Of a stretch of DNA of 64,000 nucleotides, positions 38,801 to 51,408 are shown piece after piece. Source of the DNA: Apostichopus japonicus (taxonomy: Eukaryota > Echinodermata > Holothuroidea > Aspidochirotida > Stichopodidae); the NCBI RefSeq assembly GCF_037975245.1, contig NC_092576.1, positions 3,543,001 through 3,607,000 on the forward strand, in the 5' to 3' direction. The notes under the pieces are model-generated. The model saw nothing but the letters and a program-made list of their open reading frames with translations. It had not been told where the DNA came from and ran no database searches. Each line of letters starts with the position of its first letter. Within the stretch, counting starts at the first letter, position 1. The position numbers were made by a program, and so were the translations under genes.

Positions 38801-41800
38801 TAGGACCTGGACACCTGGACCTGGATGGCAGCTTATTTATTTGGGAAGATGGTGCCATGGTTATCAAAAATATGACAAGAGGTCATATATCTTCGTATAC
38901 GTTGACATATATTGATACAGATGGACATGATTTTCAAAATGAATTCATAATTATAGGTAAATTTACTTGACATTTATATTTGAGGAAAATAAAAGAATAC
39001 TGTTTTCTTCTTCTTATCAGAAAAAAAGTTAACATCGTTTGCGAATGTGCAAGAGTTACGGCAATAATACGATCCTATGAATTGCAATAATTCGAATTCA
39101 GTTAGTATTTTTTTTTTCAGTAAGTATAAGTGTTCAGTTAAACATTAGAATGAATTAAAATCAATGCATTCATGAATAATTCGACATCAAACAAATTCAG
39201 AATAATTAACAACATTATCTTCGTCTCAATGTTATATATTTAATTGGTATATGACATATATTAATTCTAAAGTTTGTCTTTACTGGTTTTGTAATATCCT
39301 TCCATTGTAGTGACTTAATAATCATATTCATATTCATATAGATATAGATATTCGTGATCGTATTCATATATGAGTATAACTAAAGCCTTTTATTGATCCA
39401 CAGGGCTAATCGTTAATTCATTCCTCTGCTCACACTAACCCACAGATTGTCCTTCTAAATTTTACGTCGAGCACGGATCTGATGGACACATAAACTGTTA
39501 TTTCCCACAGTCTCAGAGGATTTTTTGGTACGATTCAACGTCACGCAATGCTCGACCAATCATAAGTCTTGAAGAAGGTCAGAAGGCTGGGTCAGGATAC
39601 TCTGATGGGAAATACGACATTCTTAATAACGATGGACTGCTGATCAGGAATACCACATTTAACGATGAAAGAACATACCGTGTTATAGTTATTGTATCCG
39701 ATACATCTACGTTTACAGTAGATCAAAAAGTCGTTATTTATGGTTAGTGAGTATGATCTGTTATGAATTGGATTGATAAGAGTTAACTCGAAAAAGCTGA
39801 GTTTGGCTACTCTGTGCTAATTTGGGTCAGGCTCGTCTGGGTTGGGCAGAGTTCAGTTAGGTGAGGCTAGGTTGGGTTGGGCCTAGCTTAAACTGCTTAT
39901 GCTGCAAGCTTAGCATCATTTCCAAGGCCAAGGTGTAGAAGCGATATTTGTGCGCTCATAAGAACTCTGTTTACACATTGTTTAATATATTTCACTCTCC
40001 TACAATTCTCTTATTCACAGCAAACACCCAAACGACGGTCCTATCAACAAATGTTTGTGGAGAAGACAGCTTCTGTTTAGTCAAGGAAATGTCAACACCT
40101 CTGGTATGTCGGGAATCGAAAACAGGACCTCATACTTTATTGACCTGGACAAGAATTACATCAGTTGGTACACAATTAGCAGAGGCTACAAGGTATGCGT
40201 CCTTTGACGGAAGCCTCTACGAGACCTACATCTCAACCAATGTGACTTTTAATCTGAAAGACCGCGTGGTTGTTTACATTTGTACATCTACAATAAATAT
40301 TCCATCTAAACCAGTAAGACAAATTGTTGTAATGGTCGAAGATGAGGACAAAGACTTCATCACTAGTGCGTTACTACCGACGTATTATAGAGAATATGAT
40401 GACGTCAAATTACTTTGCACCAATGACAATCCTTTATACTTCCTGTGGAAAAGAAAGGTAAATGTTACAAACTATGAAACGATTGGATATCATTACGGAA
40501 GTAAATCGGGTGAAGTAAAACCTGGCTACAAGCTTGGTGAGGACGGATCTTTACTCATCAAGAGCTTAACATATCCACAAGAAGGTGAATATGTTTGTAT
40601 CTTCAACACTGGTACTAGAGACGAATACAAACCTCACCGTGTCAAGTGTGTTAGTGAGTATATTTCAAGCTAGGAAAGATCAGTAATGGAACAGACACTG
40701 TTACCATAATTGCCTTCAGAGGGAATTGATATTCAATATTTCCTTGTTTCAATTTCATTAATTAAATTAAACTACAAAATCACTTTGCGTTTTAGTTATA
40801 CAATGGAGGTACCTTCTTACCCAAGTTACTTTGTGCTTTACTTGTGTTATGAGGTCTGTGACTATTCATTGAATGTTCATCTGTTGCTACTAGTACAATG
40901 TAGGTAACTTCTTAAACAAGTTGTTTTGTGATTTAATTGTCTTCGTTTGTTACTTGTAAAATTGTGGTTCTTTCTTACACAAGTTACTTTGTGCTTTACG
41001 TGTCTTCTTTTTTGTTACTTGTAAAATGGAGGTATCATCTTACCCAAGTTACTTTGTTCTTTACTTGTCGCCATTGTTACTTGTATAATGGAGGTATCAT
41101 CTTACCCAAGTTACTTTGTGCTTTACTTTGTTGGTACCTGTACAGTGGAGTTTCCTTCTCACCCCACTTACTTTGTGATTTATACTTGTGTTATGAGGTC
41201 TGTGCATACTATTCATTGAATGTACATCTGTCGTGCGTAGTTAAGTTTATCTGATTGTGTATACGTCGGGAATGTGTTAATACAAATTAACTGTACGAAA
41301 TCGCTATGCTATACATGCTTGCTCCTCTTTGGCAGTAGCTTTTATTGGATTGAGTTAGTTCTATTCACTCCGCCCATCAAAAAGGGGATCTTCTTTTTAC
41401 TACACATGATGCCCATCTATTCATTATCTGTCAACGTCGTTCTACTTTGCCGAAATTTACATTGCCGTTCTGCCCGTCCATGCGTCCACGTAGTTTTTAC
41501 TGTATCATACATACGCAATGAAAAAATCTATGCCGAATAATCTCTCTTTCGCTTGTTGAACTTACTTTCCGTCGATCCATTTACCTTGAGGAGATTCTAG
41601 TTCATTGTATTCAATGTGGACTTATGTTGTAAATAACTTTTACTTCGAATCTTCTTACATATCTTTTCACGAGAAACTTTTCTACAATATATATTTTCGT
41701 CAATTTCAAAACCAAAGTCTTCTGAAAACCTAACTAGCCAACTCTACAGAACAACTTTCGCCAACCTTCCAGGAACTACGCCCTGCTCTCAGTGACTTCA

Positions 41801-43866
41801 CTCTATTGCAAGTAATTGAAAAAAATGTGATATGTGTTTATGTCATGTATGTCTTAATTATAGCTCAAACCAACAGTTCTCCTTTCTCGTCTCTTCTTTA
41901 ATGGTCGTGACTGTTGGTTGATCTCAAGTGCTTGAATCCCTCTTCTCGATAGCTAGCAGTCACATAACTCTGTACACTTGTCTTCATTGTCACTAGTACA
42001 ATGTGAGTACCTGCTTACCCAAATTACTTTGTGAGTGGTAAAAGGGTTAAAACAGTTCCTGATATTAAGTTCTAGACAATGACCTAACCTTCGCCACAGC
42101 TAACTTTTGTCATAATCTCACCTCTAGATAAACACGTCATAGAACTTTGGCGTGTGACTACTCCAATATCCATAACATGTTTAGAAAAAACGTTTACTTA
42201 AGTTTAAAGTAAGCTAGATATACGGCATGCTCCATGATTAATGTATGTCGTCCAGTTACAGAGTTGTTGACAATTTAAAATTTATAATCATGGACGTTAA
42301 ATATGAATCTTAGAGACTGACGTCGGTCAGCCTGCGGCTTTGATAAGCCAATGATGGCATCTTAGCGAGATCCTGCGTGCATGAGGATCTAAAATACATA
42401 CATATACATACATACATACAAAAATTATTAGCAGCAATCGGTCAATCCCCCTTCCTGTTATCCTTTCAGGCACTCCACCTAATCCTGCACCGGGTATAAT
42501 TGGCTGCTCAAACACATCCAACTGCAAGTTCAGTGCTACCACGGACGGATATCTCACGTGTTATATCGAAGGCGTCCGTCCAATTGTTTATCCGAAATGG
42601 ATCAAAGTTGACCACACTTTGTCTGTGATAACATTTCGCCAGCCACAGTTAATAGTGAGAAGCGTAGGTTCATTATTCAACATATACGTGACATCTTACT
42701 ACTCGGTAACTCCTGACAAAGATTGGCAGTCATCCGATATTAAAGTGGCATGCATTATTACCTACGAAACTCTTGGACAATTCAAGACATTTGTAACTTT
42801 ACATCTTCCAAATAAAACAGGTAGGCTCCTATTAACTTTATATTTGTCAATTTAATTGTAATACTTAGCCTTGGTGGATAGGCTAAGGATAGACAATACA
42901 TTAATGTACGTTAAGGTCAGTAAAGGCGAAAACCCCATTTTGTAAGTAATAAAAGTCACTTTGTTTACTTGAATTATGTTAACTTTCCTTAGGTGAATCA
43001 AATAACTTCAAGTCATTGTCAAATACTTCAATCTAATGAATCGTTATCCCTTGTAAACATTTCATACGTATTTAGCTATCTGATAAGGTATCACCTCAAG
43101 GTTACTGATAATTATTTAGTTCAATTGAAATGGCTATGAGTTATTGTTACTTAAATAGGATAATACAAAATATTAACAATTTATCAAATGCCATTTCCAT
43201 TTTTTTTCAATTTTGATTAATTAGATAACAAGGAGAAAGGATTTACGAAACAGATTCCATTAACTGACAACACAGATGCAGCTGAATCTTGTAAGGAACG
43301 TAACGTATAGTAATCATATGCATATTGACTTTATTTGGTAAACAAACATATTGAACACACCATGTAAGATGTGTTCTGATACAATCCCTGCCTGCCATTA
43401 CCACGACTTGCTTTCTATTTCCAAGCAATTAACGGTATGTTAATCCGTGTAAATATAACTCTTTGATAGCTAGCTTCAATGACTGGTTTGTTAATTTGTG
43501 TAAATATAACTCTGTGATAACTAGCTTTCTATAAAAAAAAAATTGTTTTTTTGTTGTTAAGTGTGTATGTGTCTTTGCCAAAGACTTATAATTATATATA
43601 GCTGACATTAGCTGTAATGTGGACGTTTTTTTTTTTTAAATTTGAAACCTCAAGCAGGATAATATTTAGTATATGTATTTCTTCCAGGAATAAGACTTAT
43701 AGCCTCAAACGCTAGAAAAACACTTCGCATATGATTTCAATATGTATTTAAACTAACCATTAACATTCCTCTCATTTCTATTTCAGCGGCTGATTTTTGG
43801 AACATTCTTATATTCACATCGATAGTTGTTTTAATCGTCATTACAATCGTTGCCAAAGCTTCCTAA
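35807..43866 (+). CDS. Ig gene 3: mosaic five-Ig-domain receptor (G-type ectodomain, T-type anchor)
   Basis: Predicted 607-aa membrane protein. Exons: 35807-35873 (signal peptide ending GIDIIFG), 38112-38267 and 38783-38956 (Ig1), 39446-39742 (Ig2), 40021-40653 (Ig3 and Ig4), 42470-42820 (Ig5, core Trp present), 43225-43290 (linker), 43787-43866 (TM, stop TAA 43864-43866). All introns are phase 1 and the frame is open throughout. Up to about 40450 the sequence follows genes 2 and 4; from about 40460 it follows gene 1, in exons and introns alike. The cytoplasmic tail is only about three residues after the TM (KAS), but the frame stays open for 44 more codons behind the stop, to 44001. Its upstream flank resembles those of genes 2 and 4. 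Confidence 0.85.
36515..37816 (-). mobile_element. L2/CR1-type LINE 3' fragment in intron 1 of gene 3
   Basis: The minus strand at 37683-37312 encodes a degraded LINE C-terminus (FQRPQNTAARIVT, EEQHWLPVSHRIIYKLLLTT). The insertion is absent from the matching intron of gene 2 (junction near 26480) and present at the same place in gene 4 (53775-55036), so it is a marker shared by genes 3 and 4. Whether the whole 1.3 kb is one element is not clear. Confidence 0.65.
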
Positions 43867-46225
43867 TGTCGAAATACACAGCAAAGGGATAAGGCACTGG
43901 TAGCAGAAACAACAACAAATTTGAAATCTGACATAAATGGAAATAAATCTACTTCCAATGTTGTAACAGACAACGAACGTGCAGAGTTTGGAATCACATA
44001 AGGGGCATGTCAAAGGTGTTTCATGCTAGATTAACAAAGCCTGTGGTTTGCAGATACAAGTATTCAATGTCTTAGGTCAAGCTTAGTTTCCTTTTCGTCT
44101 TGCATGAAGTCAGAGATTTCACAAAAAGCAATAACTGCTAAAAATCTTAACCATTGAAAATAAATTCTTTATGAAGAAATAAAGAACAGCCATGTGAGCA
44201 GTACTTAACGGCGATTGTTACAAATGTATAATTTACTGAAAAGTATTAGGAAATTTACTAGAAAAATGAACAAAAAGTATTTTGAACAAATATTCTACCA
44301 GGTTTAATGAAATGTTGTATGCTGCGAATGCTGGCACGTCCTCTAATAACTTTATATTAAAGGAGAAGGGTCTTCATCACAAACAAACGATGGACATTCA
44401 CATTTCATGAACATTATAAATAGTGAAAAGTAATAACTATATGGGATGAATTATGTTATTGTTATGATCCAACTATAATTGCAATATTTGTTATCAATAG
44501 AGATCACTTGCTTTTCTTTTTCTGTAGTCAGTAAACGTTACCATACTTGTATATGCTAATGGAAGTTTAAATTCTTGTCGAATTAAAAGTAATATCTGGT
44601 TAATTATCTGTATGAATAAAAACATAAAGTCACAATTCGTAACAAATTGACTGTTGATGGCATTCAATATCAGTTTACTATATCCTTGTAATATTTGGGT
44701 TGAGAAGCCTCGTCTGTATCATAGACACAAGTTTATTTCACTCTTATCCCATGCTCTTTGAAAAGGGGATTGATCCTAATGATACTGTTTTTTATAATTT
44801 CAAACGTTTTGAGACACTTACATTTGCAATTTGTAATCCCTGTCAGACTGTAAAATCTCAAAAGAAGCTGTTTCCGGTGATCCCTATTATTCCACACGTG
44901 AGCTGCTGCTATTAATTCTTTGATGTTAATGATATCAATCGTTGTAGCAGTACGCCCTCTATTGTTCGTTAGGGCGAGGACATATTTTTTTTCTCTATTG
45001 CTCAAACATCTCACTCGTTTTCTTTGAGTGGACTCTCTGTTCGTTGTTCTTGGTAACGCCCCCAATAATGTGTATCCACATGCTAGAAAATTGTCATTTA
45101 TTGGTGTAGTTTGGTGTTATTCTTAGCGGTAAACAATTAAATTATATTTTGCTATCTGTTCGTACTGCAAAAGGAATTAACAATGATTAGACTATTAAGC
45201 TGCAGAAAAAAAACAGCCTCTCTATATTAGCTTATAAACGACTTTCCATCTTAAATGGAAGCAATCCTATAATATTATTATAATCATTGGGATCTCTTGT
45301 TTGATATAATTATATTGTTATACAAATTAAGAGGAATTCTTCCAAGGACAGTATAATTATAGTCTACCATAAATCGTGTGTATTCACACACCGTAGTGAG
45401 AACACGACAAAAAATATGGTTAATATACGTAGGCCACATAACTTTTTTAAAGGAGAAATAAACCCTGGGATTTTGCAGTGACCTTAAATATAGTAGACTA
45501 ATATTCTTACACCCTCTGTGAAATAACTAACTATTCAAAATTACCATTCCCCGAATTTCCATGAATTAAAAAAAAATCTTCACAATATTTTTTTGGCGGC
45601 CATTATTTAATTCAATAACAAGGGCGCTTCAAAAATGAAGTCAGAGAGCCGCAAAGTAAGTTGAAAATTTCCTTCTCTCTGCGTATGAATTGTACACTTG
45701 CTCTTGGAGATTGGAAGTTGGTGCAAAATGCCGGAGTGCCAATCATTTGGTTGTATAAACAGGACAGGGGCGGAAGGAGCAGGAAAGGGAAAATGATATT
45801 GTGTTATTCCTGACGGGAAAATGTTTCCAGAGAAAAGAGAACTTTACATGAGGCGCAAAACCACCAGGTGTGCCTCTCCGTCGCAGAACTGTTACTAGTG
45901 TTGGCATTACGAGCATCAGAGTAACAGCTATTGTCGATAGAGATGCGGTCTGTTCAGCAAGCTCTAGGTCTCGTTGTCTCAGTTCCTCCACTGTATATTG
46001 AGGCTTGAATTGATAACAACAAGTCCACATACATCGTTCCATGGTCTCTCTTTTTTGAAGAAACATTTGACTATATTTTTCTTCAGTTTGTGTGAACGGG
46101 CGAGTAGGATATGTTCAATAGGTTTCAATGTCGTGTTATTATAGCAGTCGTAAAACCATCAATATTTAAGAAAATAAAAAACGTTTACACTCGAAAATAT
46201 ATTTTCTACTGTTAAACCCTTTTAG

Positions 46226-47295
46226 AATGTATCAAAATCTGTCAAAGGAAGTTACGCTTGCAACTGGAGTCCCACAAGGCTCAGTTCTGGGGCCGTTACT
46301 TTACACCTTGTATGTAGCTCCATTGCATGATTTAATCATTTCAGCTAATATGCAAACTGTTATTTATGCTGATGACATTCAGTTATTTACATCTTTCCAT
46401 CCTGATCATTGTTCCGATGCTATTCAAAAAATCCAAAACTGTATTGCAGATGTAGAATCATGGGCTATATCAAACAATCTTTTTATCAATGACTCAAAGA
46501 CTGAAATCCTCCATGCTACCTCGCAATTTAAACCCACAACAATCAAATCTATTTCAGTCAAAATTGATCAGACCACCATCACTCCGTCCACGCACGTCAA
46601 AAGTCTAGGAGTTGTACTGGATCCCCATCTAAGCATGAAACAACAGGTCAATGCTGTTTGTAAATCATCATACAACGCCGCACGGAAGATCAGCCGGATA
46701 CGGAAGTTTTTAACCAACGATATGACTACAAAACTTGTATGCTCCTTGATAATGCCCAGGCTTGACTACTGTAACTCCCTTTCATTTGGCCTTCCTGACT
46801 CTACACTGAAAAAAACTTCAAACTGTTCAGAATTCTGCTGCCCGGTTAATATCATGTTCATCGCGTCATGATCACATATCTCCAGTGCTTCAATCACTCC
46901 ATTGGCTTCCAGTAAAACAACGGTCAATTTATAAGCTCCTCCTCTTAACGTACAAATCACAACACTCACTTGCCCCTGGTTACATTACAAATTTAATTCC
47001 TCAGTATCATCCTCAACGCCAACTTCGCTCGTCTACAAAGTGTCTTCTTGCCACCAGCCATACCCCAAACACAAAGTTTTATGGAGAAAGAGCCTTCATC
47101 TCTGCTGCACCTCATCTCTGGAACAATCTACCATCTTCAATTTGCAATGCACCATCGGTTGACTGTTTTAAGCGTCTCTTAAAAACTCATTTATTCCAAA
47201 AATTTACAGTGATTTGACTTGCATATTTGTGTACTTGTTTAAGCGCTTTGAGGCCTTTGCATAAAGCGCTCTATAAATATTTGCTTATTATTATT
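46226..47295 (+). mobile_element. L2-like LINE, 5'-truncated, RT and C-terminal region
   Basis: 46227-46871 encodes the RT palm from ATGVPQGSVLGPLLYTLYV through the catalytic YADDIQLF to the thumb. After a frame change near 46830-46885, 46885-47217 gives the usual C-terminal region (LQSLHWLPVKQRSIYKLLLL, FYGERAFISAAPHLWNNLPS). The 3' UTR ends with a short hairpin (AAGCGCTTTGAGG ... ATAAAGCGCT) and TTATTATTATTA, which marks the true 3' end. It interrupts the upstream block of gene 4 relative to gene 2 (empty site near 23850). It is inactive because it is truncated and frameshifted. Confidence 0.85.
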
Positions 47296-47850
47296 AAATG
47301 AAAAACAGACTTTTTATATAACTCAATATATTTCTTTCTACTTGCTTGTGCAAGTTTAATTATCGTTGCAATTGGCAACACATTCTGTTAAAATGCGATA
47401 TGTGACTCGCTTACGTCACGAAAAAAAAGTAATTCATACAAAATGGCAAATGTCATGGGTGACAATTATATTGATTGTTAAGGTTGAAAGAAATGTTTTT
47501 AGGCTTTCGTGTTGCTTCTGCCAATAAAAAAAAACGTATTACAAAACGGGTATTCTCTAATCAGAAAGGCTAAGGTTCATTTCTCCTTAACAGCTGTAAT
47601 ATTCACTCATATACGTTGATGATAAGATAAGATAAATATGTTGAATAAATTTGTTAATACACTGCAACTTTACCCGATATTGCCAGATACAAAGGTAAGG
47701 CATGCAGAGGAACACATCTTTATCTCGTATGAATCGAATGGATTAAATGTAGGATATTTTCCTGTAACCCCGAGTTTGTCTGTCTTGTTCTTCAAACGAC
47801 AATATTGTAATCTGGTGAGCAAATTCATCGCTTATTTCGATTCTATGTTT

Positions 47851-48073
47851 ATTTTGTTTGTTTATTTATTTGTTTTATCACAAAAAAATACAATGTGAAA
47901 GGAAGTCTTCTATAAAGCCTGAATTGGCTTCACAGAGAAGAAGACTCCCTGGTAAAAAGAAGAGAAAATATAATACAAGTTGAATGAGCAGAATGATACA
48001 GATACTTTAAGGAGTAATAACTAGACAGGATAACATTGTCCTAGTTCATAAAGAATTTAACTATACAAGTAAT

Positions 48074-48125
<52 letters not shown>

Positions 48126-48430
48126 CATAAGGACCGTTTAAGTATGTTGTGATGATGTCTTTTCTTTAAATACTTCTTAAAAAACTCAACAACTCTTTCG
48201 TGTTTATATTATATGAAAGGGAAGAGCATGTTGCAATTATACGGTTATATAGTGGTACGGTAAAAATTGCGATGTGCATTATAAGTTTATCTCGTTTAAT
48301 ACTGATAATAAGTTTTGTTACTATTAATAAAAATTGGGAAATTTTCCGGCAGTAACCCATTCCATGATTTGTAAGCAAAAGCCACAAGCTTCATTTTGAA
48401 GATATCATCGAGTTTAAGCAAGGGTTTGCA
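47851..48430. mobile_element. Insertion of about 580 bp in the gene 4 upstream block, unclassified
   Basis: It splits the conserved 5' UTR-like segment (TTCTATGTTT | ... CAAAGTTTCTACGCCAAATC) that is continuous upstream of genes 2 and 3. It contains a hairpin (AGTCTTCTATAAAGCC / GGCTTCACAGAGAAGAAGACT) and a (TA)n tract at 48079-48122. No coding sequence. Confidence 0.5.
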
Positions 48431-48582
48431 AAGTTTCTACGCCAAATCAAGGTATGTTAATTCTATTTCACAGAATAAGTAGTAATTTCTAAATCACTTC
48501 TTTAATAACTGTGTCCGATAGAGCTGTAACCGAGGAAACTCACACCAGGTATTAATTCCGCTGTACACTAGGAGCAAACGAT

Positions 48583-51408
48583 AATAAGAATAGTTGTGAA
48601 ATGTATATATCGAAGGTATCAAAGGAACTTATGCATTCCGGTATCGAAGGAACTTATACATACCAAGGATAGTTTACAGAACCTGGTTCCAGATACTGCC
48701 GCTAACAAAAAGGTTCTTTCTGCTCTGGACACTACATACCGAAGGGGACTTAAGAATTGTTTTAAAAGGAAATTGCGTAAACTTGAACAACTAACCACAC
48801 AGGACCCGCTACTTCACCATCTGCAAAGCACTGGCCATCCATATATCACCAGTAAGTTTCCTAAGCCATTATCTCATCGGGCTGAAAACGTTACCACGGA
48901 TAACGTCTTAAATCTATCGGACTGTGTTCTTACCAAAGACGAACAAGAGGTTTTACAAAATGGTCTATCTTTCTGTCCCTCCCGCAAACTAGATCCAATT
49001 GGTCTATGCTTTGACTTGGATAATTTTGTTCGCCGTATGAGACTTATAGAGTTTTTCGAAGATAACACTTCCGACCCGATTCCACGCATCAACAGCAAGG
49101 ACACGCAGCCAACACTACATGTTCCCAACAAAAAATCCAGTTGGACACCACCAGGAGGACGCAACAGATTTATAGACTCATTTGCCTGCAAAGCCAAAAC
49201 TTACCTCGACAAATTTATTTTAGAGAATGCCAAACGTCCACTCTCCTCTAACGTCAACCCTACTCAGTCTATGGCTATTAAGAAACTTCGGAACAACCCG
49301 GATGTCGTTATACGACAAGCGGAAAAAGGAGGTGCCACCACTATTCTTAACTACTACATTTTTGAAGCAGAGAAGCAACTTAGTAACTCTGATTTTTACA
49401 AGATATTACCGGAGGACCCTTCCAGACTCTTCCAACCCAAAATTGACGAATTATGTCAATCGGTACCACAACACGTAGCAACCAAGATAGCAGAACTTAC
49501 ACCTAAGCATCCGTCGTTGGGTACGTTCTATACTTTACCTAAAGTCCACAAACTACCTAAATTAATAACAGAGGCTCAACAAGCACTACCCGGAGTGACC
49601 CCTTCTGACCCTGAGAATATCCGCCGTTCTGACATTTGTAAGCTAGCCAGGAAACTCAAGCTATTCCCTCCTTGCCGACCAATTATTTCAGGAATTGGTA
49701 CGCTAACTGAGCATCTTTCAGGATACATGGACTCCGTACTCAACCCTTTATTAACCCATATTCCTTCTTATATACAGGACACTACGCATTTTTTGAGAAT
49801 TCTTAACACTATTCAGGCGTTATATACCAAGTAATTCCTTACTCGTTACTATGGATGTATCCTCTTTGTACACTAATATCCCTCATGATGAGGGAATTAT
49901 CGCTTGTCAAAATTTTCTTCGTGAGCATGCCACCAACCCCACTTTAGGTGATGATCTTGGTCCCATTTTACGTTTCATATTAAGTAATAATTATTTCTCT
50001 TTTAACGGGAAATATTATCTACAAATCAATGGTACCGCTATGGGCACTAAGATGGCACCTTGTTACGCCAACATATTTATGCACGAATTAGAACAGGAAA
50101 TGCTATCCACTTTTCCTCTTAAGCCATCACATTATTATAGATATATTGACGATATATTTTTTGTCTGGCCACATGGTGAAGAATCTCTTAAGTCTTTCTT
50201 TGATCATGTTAATTCTTTTCATGACAGCATTAAATTTTCTGTCGAAGTTTCCAAACATCAAATTTCATTCCTAGATGTTCTGGTCAAGTTGGATGGCAAT
50301 TCCTTAACCACTTCGGTCTATTATAAGCCCACTGATATTCATATGTATTTACACTTTAATAGTTTTCACCCACATAATCTCAAGAGTTCTATTGTTTACA
50401 GCCAATGCCTTAGACTTAAACGCATTTGCTCCAACCCATGTGATTTTAAACACCAGGTATCCATATTAACTGGTTATTTCTTGAACGTCGGATACCCCCT
50501 TCACTTAATTAGACAGGGTATTTCCAGGGCCGACAAGTTGAGCCGTGAGGACTTATTAAAATACAAGTCTAAAACTCCCAACACACGCATTCCGTTCGTT
50601 ACCAGTTACAACCCCCTCATCAAATCTTTCATTCGCTCCATCAAACAGGAATTTGCTGTATTTCAAGACGATCAGTCTGTAGGAGAATCGTTTAAGGTAC
50701 CCCCCATGCTAGCATTTCGTCAACCCCCCAACCTTAAATTTCTTCTCACTTCCTCCAGACTCCCCCGCTCAGTTTCCACCTCCGCAGGCAATTTTCCTTG
50801 CGGTAAACCTAGATGCCAAATATGCCCCCATATTACCCTAGGCACCGTGGTCAAGATTCCCAATGTTGACTTTAGTCTTAGACCCCCTTCCCTCTCTTGT
50901 GATTCTATTAATGTTATTTACATTTTCTATTGTGTACTTTGCAAAGAGGGCAATTATGTAGGTGAAACAGGCTCCCGATTCCGCTTACGTTTTAATAATC
51001 ACAAAAAATCTATTCGTGATAATTTTGCAGGATTCCCAGTGTCCGAACATTTCAATCTTCATGGTCATTCTCTAAAAAACCTAAAATGTATTTTAATTGC
51101 CTCGAACTTCAAATCAACTACTGAACGTAAACGTAAAGAAATCGATTGGATCTTTCGTATTAAGTCTCACATCACCGGCCTCAACAAAGACTTGGAACCC
51201 CTTAACAACTACCAGTTCTACAAGCATATGTAATCCGTTCTTGCTCCCTAATCCGCTTCCTGTATAGTCATGGTTTATTTGGTTTTAATTCCATCATTGC
51301 AACTTACACTTATCTAGCGTCATACTTTCATTGTGTCACATTTTCTACTTCTCATTCGACTGCCAAGTATTGCTGACGAAGGTCCCAGGGGGACCGAAAA
51401 TTCCAATA
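48583..51408 (+). mobile_element. Penelope-like retroelement with RT and GIY-YIG endonuclease
   Basis: Two abutting frames, 48596-49834 and 49851-51233, together cover most of a Penelope-like protein. The first has the N-terminal region (CVLTKDEQEVLQNGLSF) and the RT start (CRPIISGIGTLTEHLSGYMD). The second has RT motif A (VTMDVSSLYTNIPH), motif B (NGTAMGTKMAPCYANIF), the catalytic YIDD (RYIDDIFFVW) and motif D. A Cys cluster (CGKPRCQIC) and a GIY-YIG nuclease (IYIFYCVLCKEGNYVGETGS) follow. One frameshift near 49815-49835, just before motif A, separates the frames; there are no other stops. This is an endonuclease-bearing element, closest to the Poseidon/Neptune type. It lies between the possible 5' UTR exon and the signal-peptide exon of gene 4, and is absent from the gene 2 flank. 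Confidence 0.88.
51368..51408 (+). ncRNA. Hammerhead-ribozyme-like motif behind the Penelope-like ORF
   Basis: Order of parts: stem I strand TATTG (51368-51372), core CTGACGA (51373-51379), one extra A, stem II GGTCC (81-85) pairing GGACC (91-95), core GAA (51396-51398), palindromic AATT (stem III, two base pairs in cis), C at 51403, then CAATA (51404-51408), which pairs fully with TATTG. Penelope-like elements are known to carry hammerhead motifs, often with a very short stem III that works as a dimer. The unpaired A at 51380 is a deviation. Cleavage is predicted after 51403; it is not demonstrated. Confidence 0.55.
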
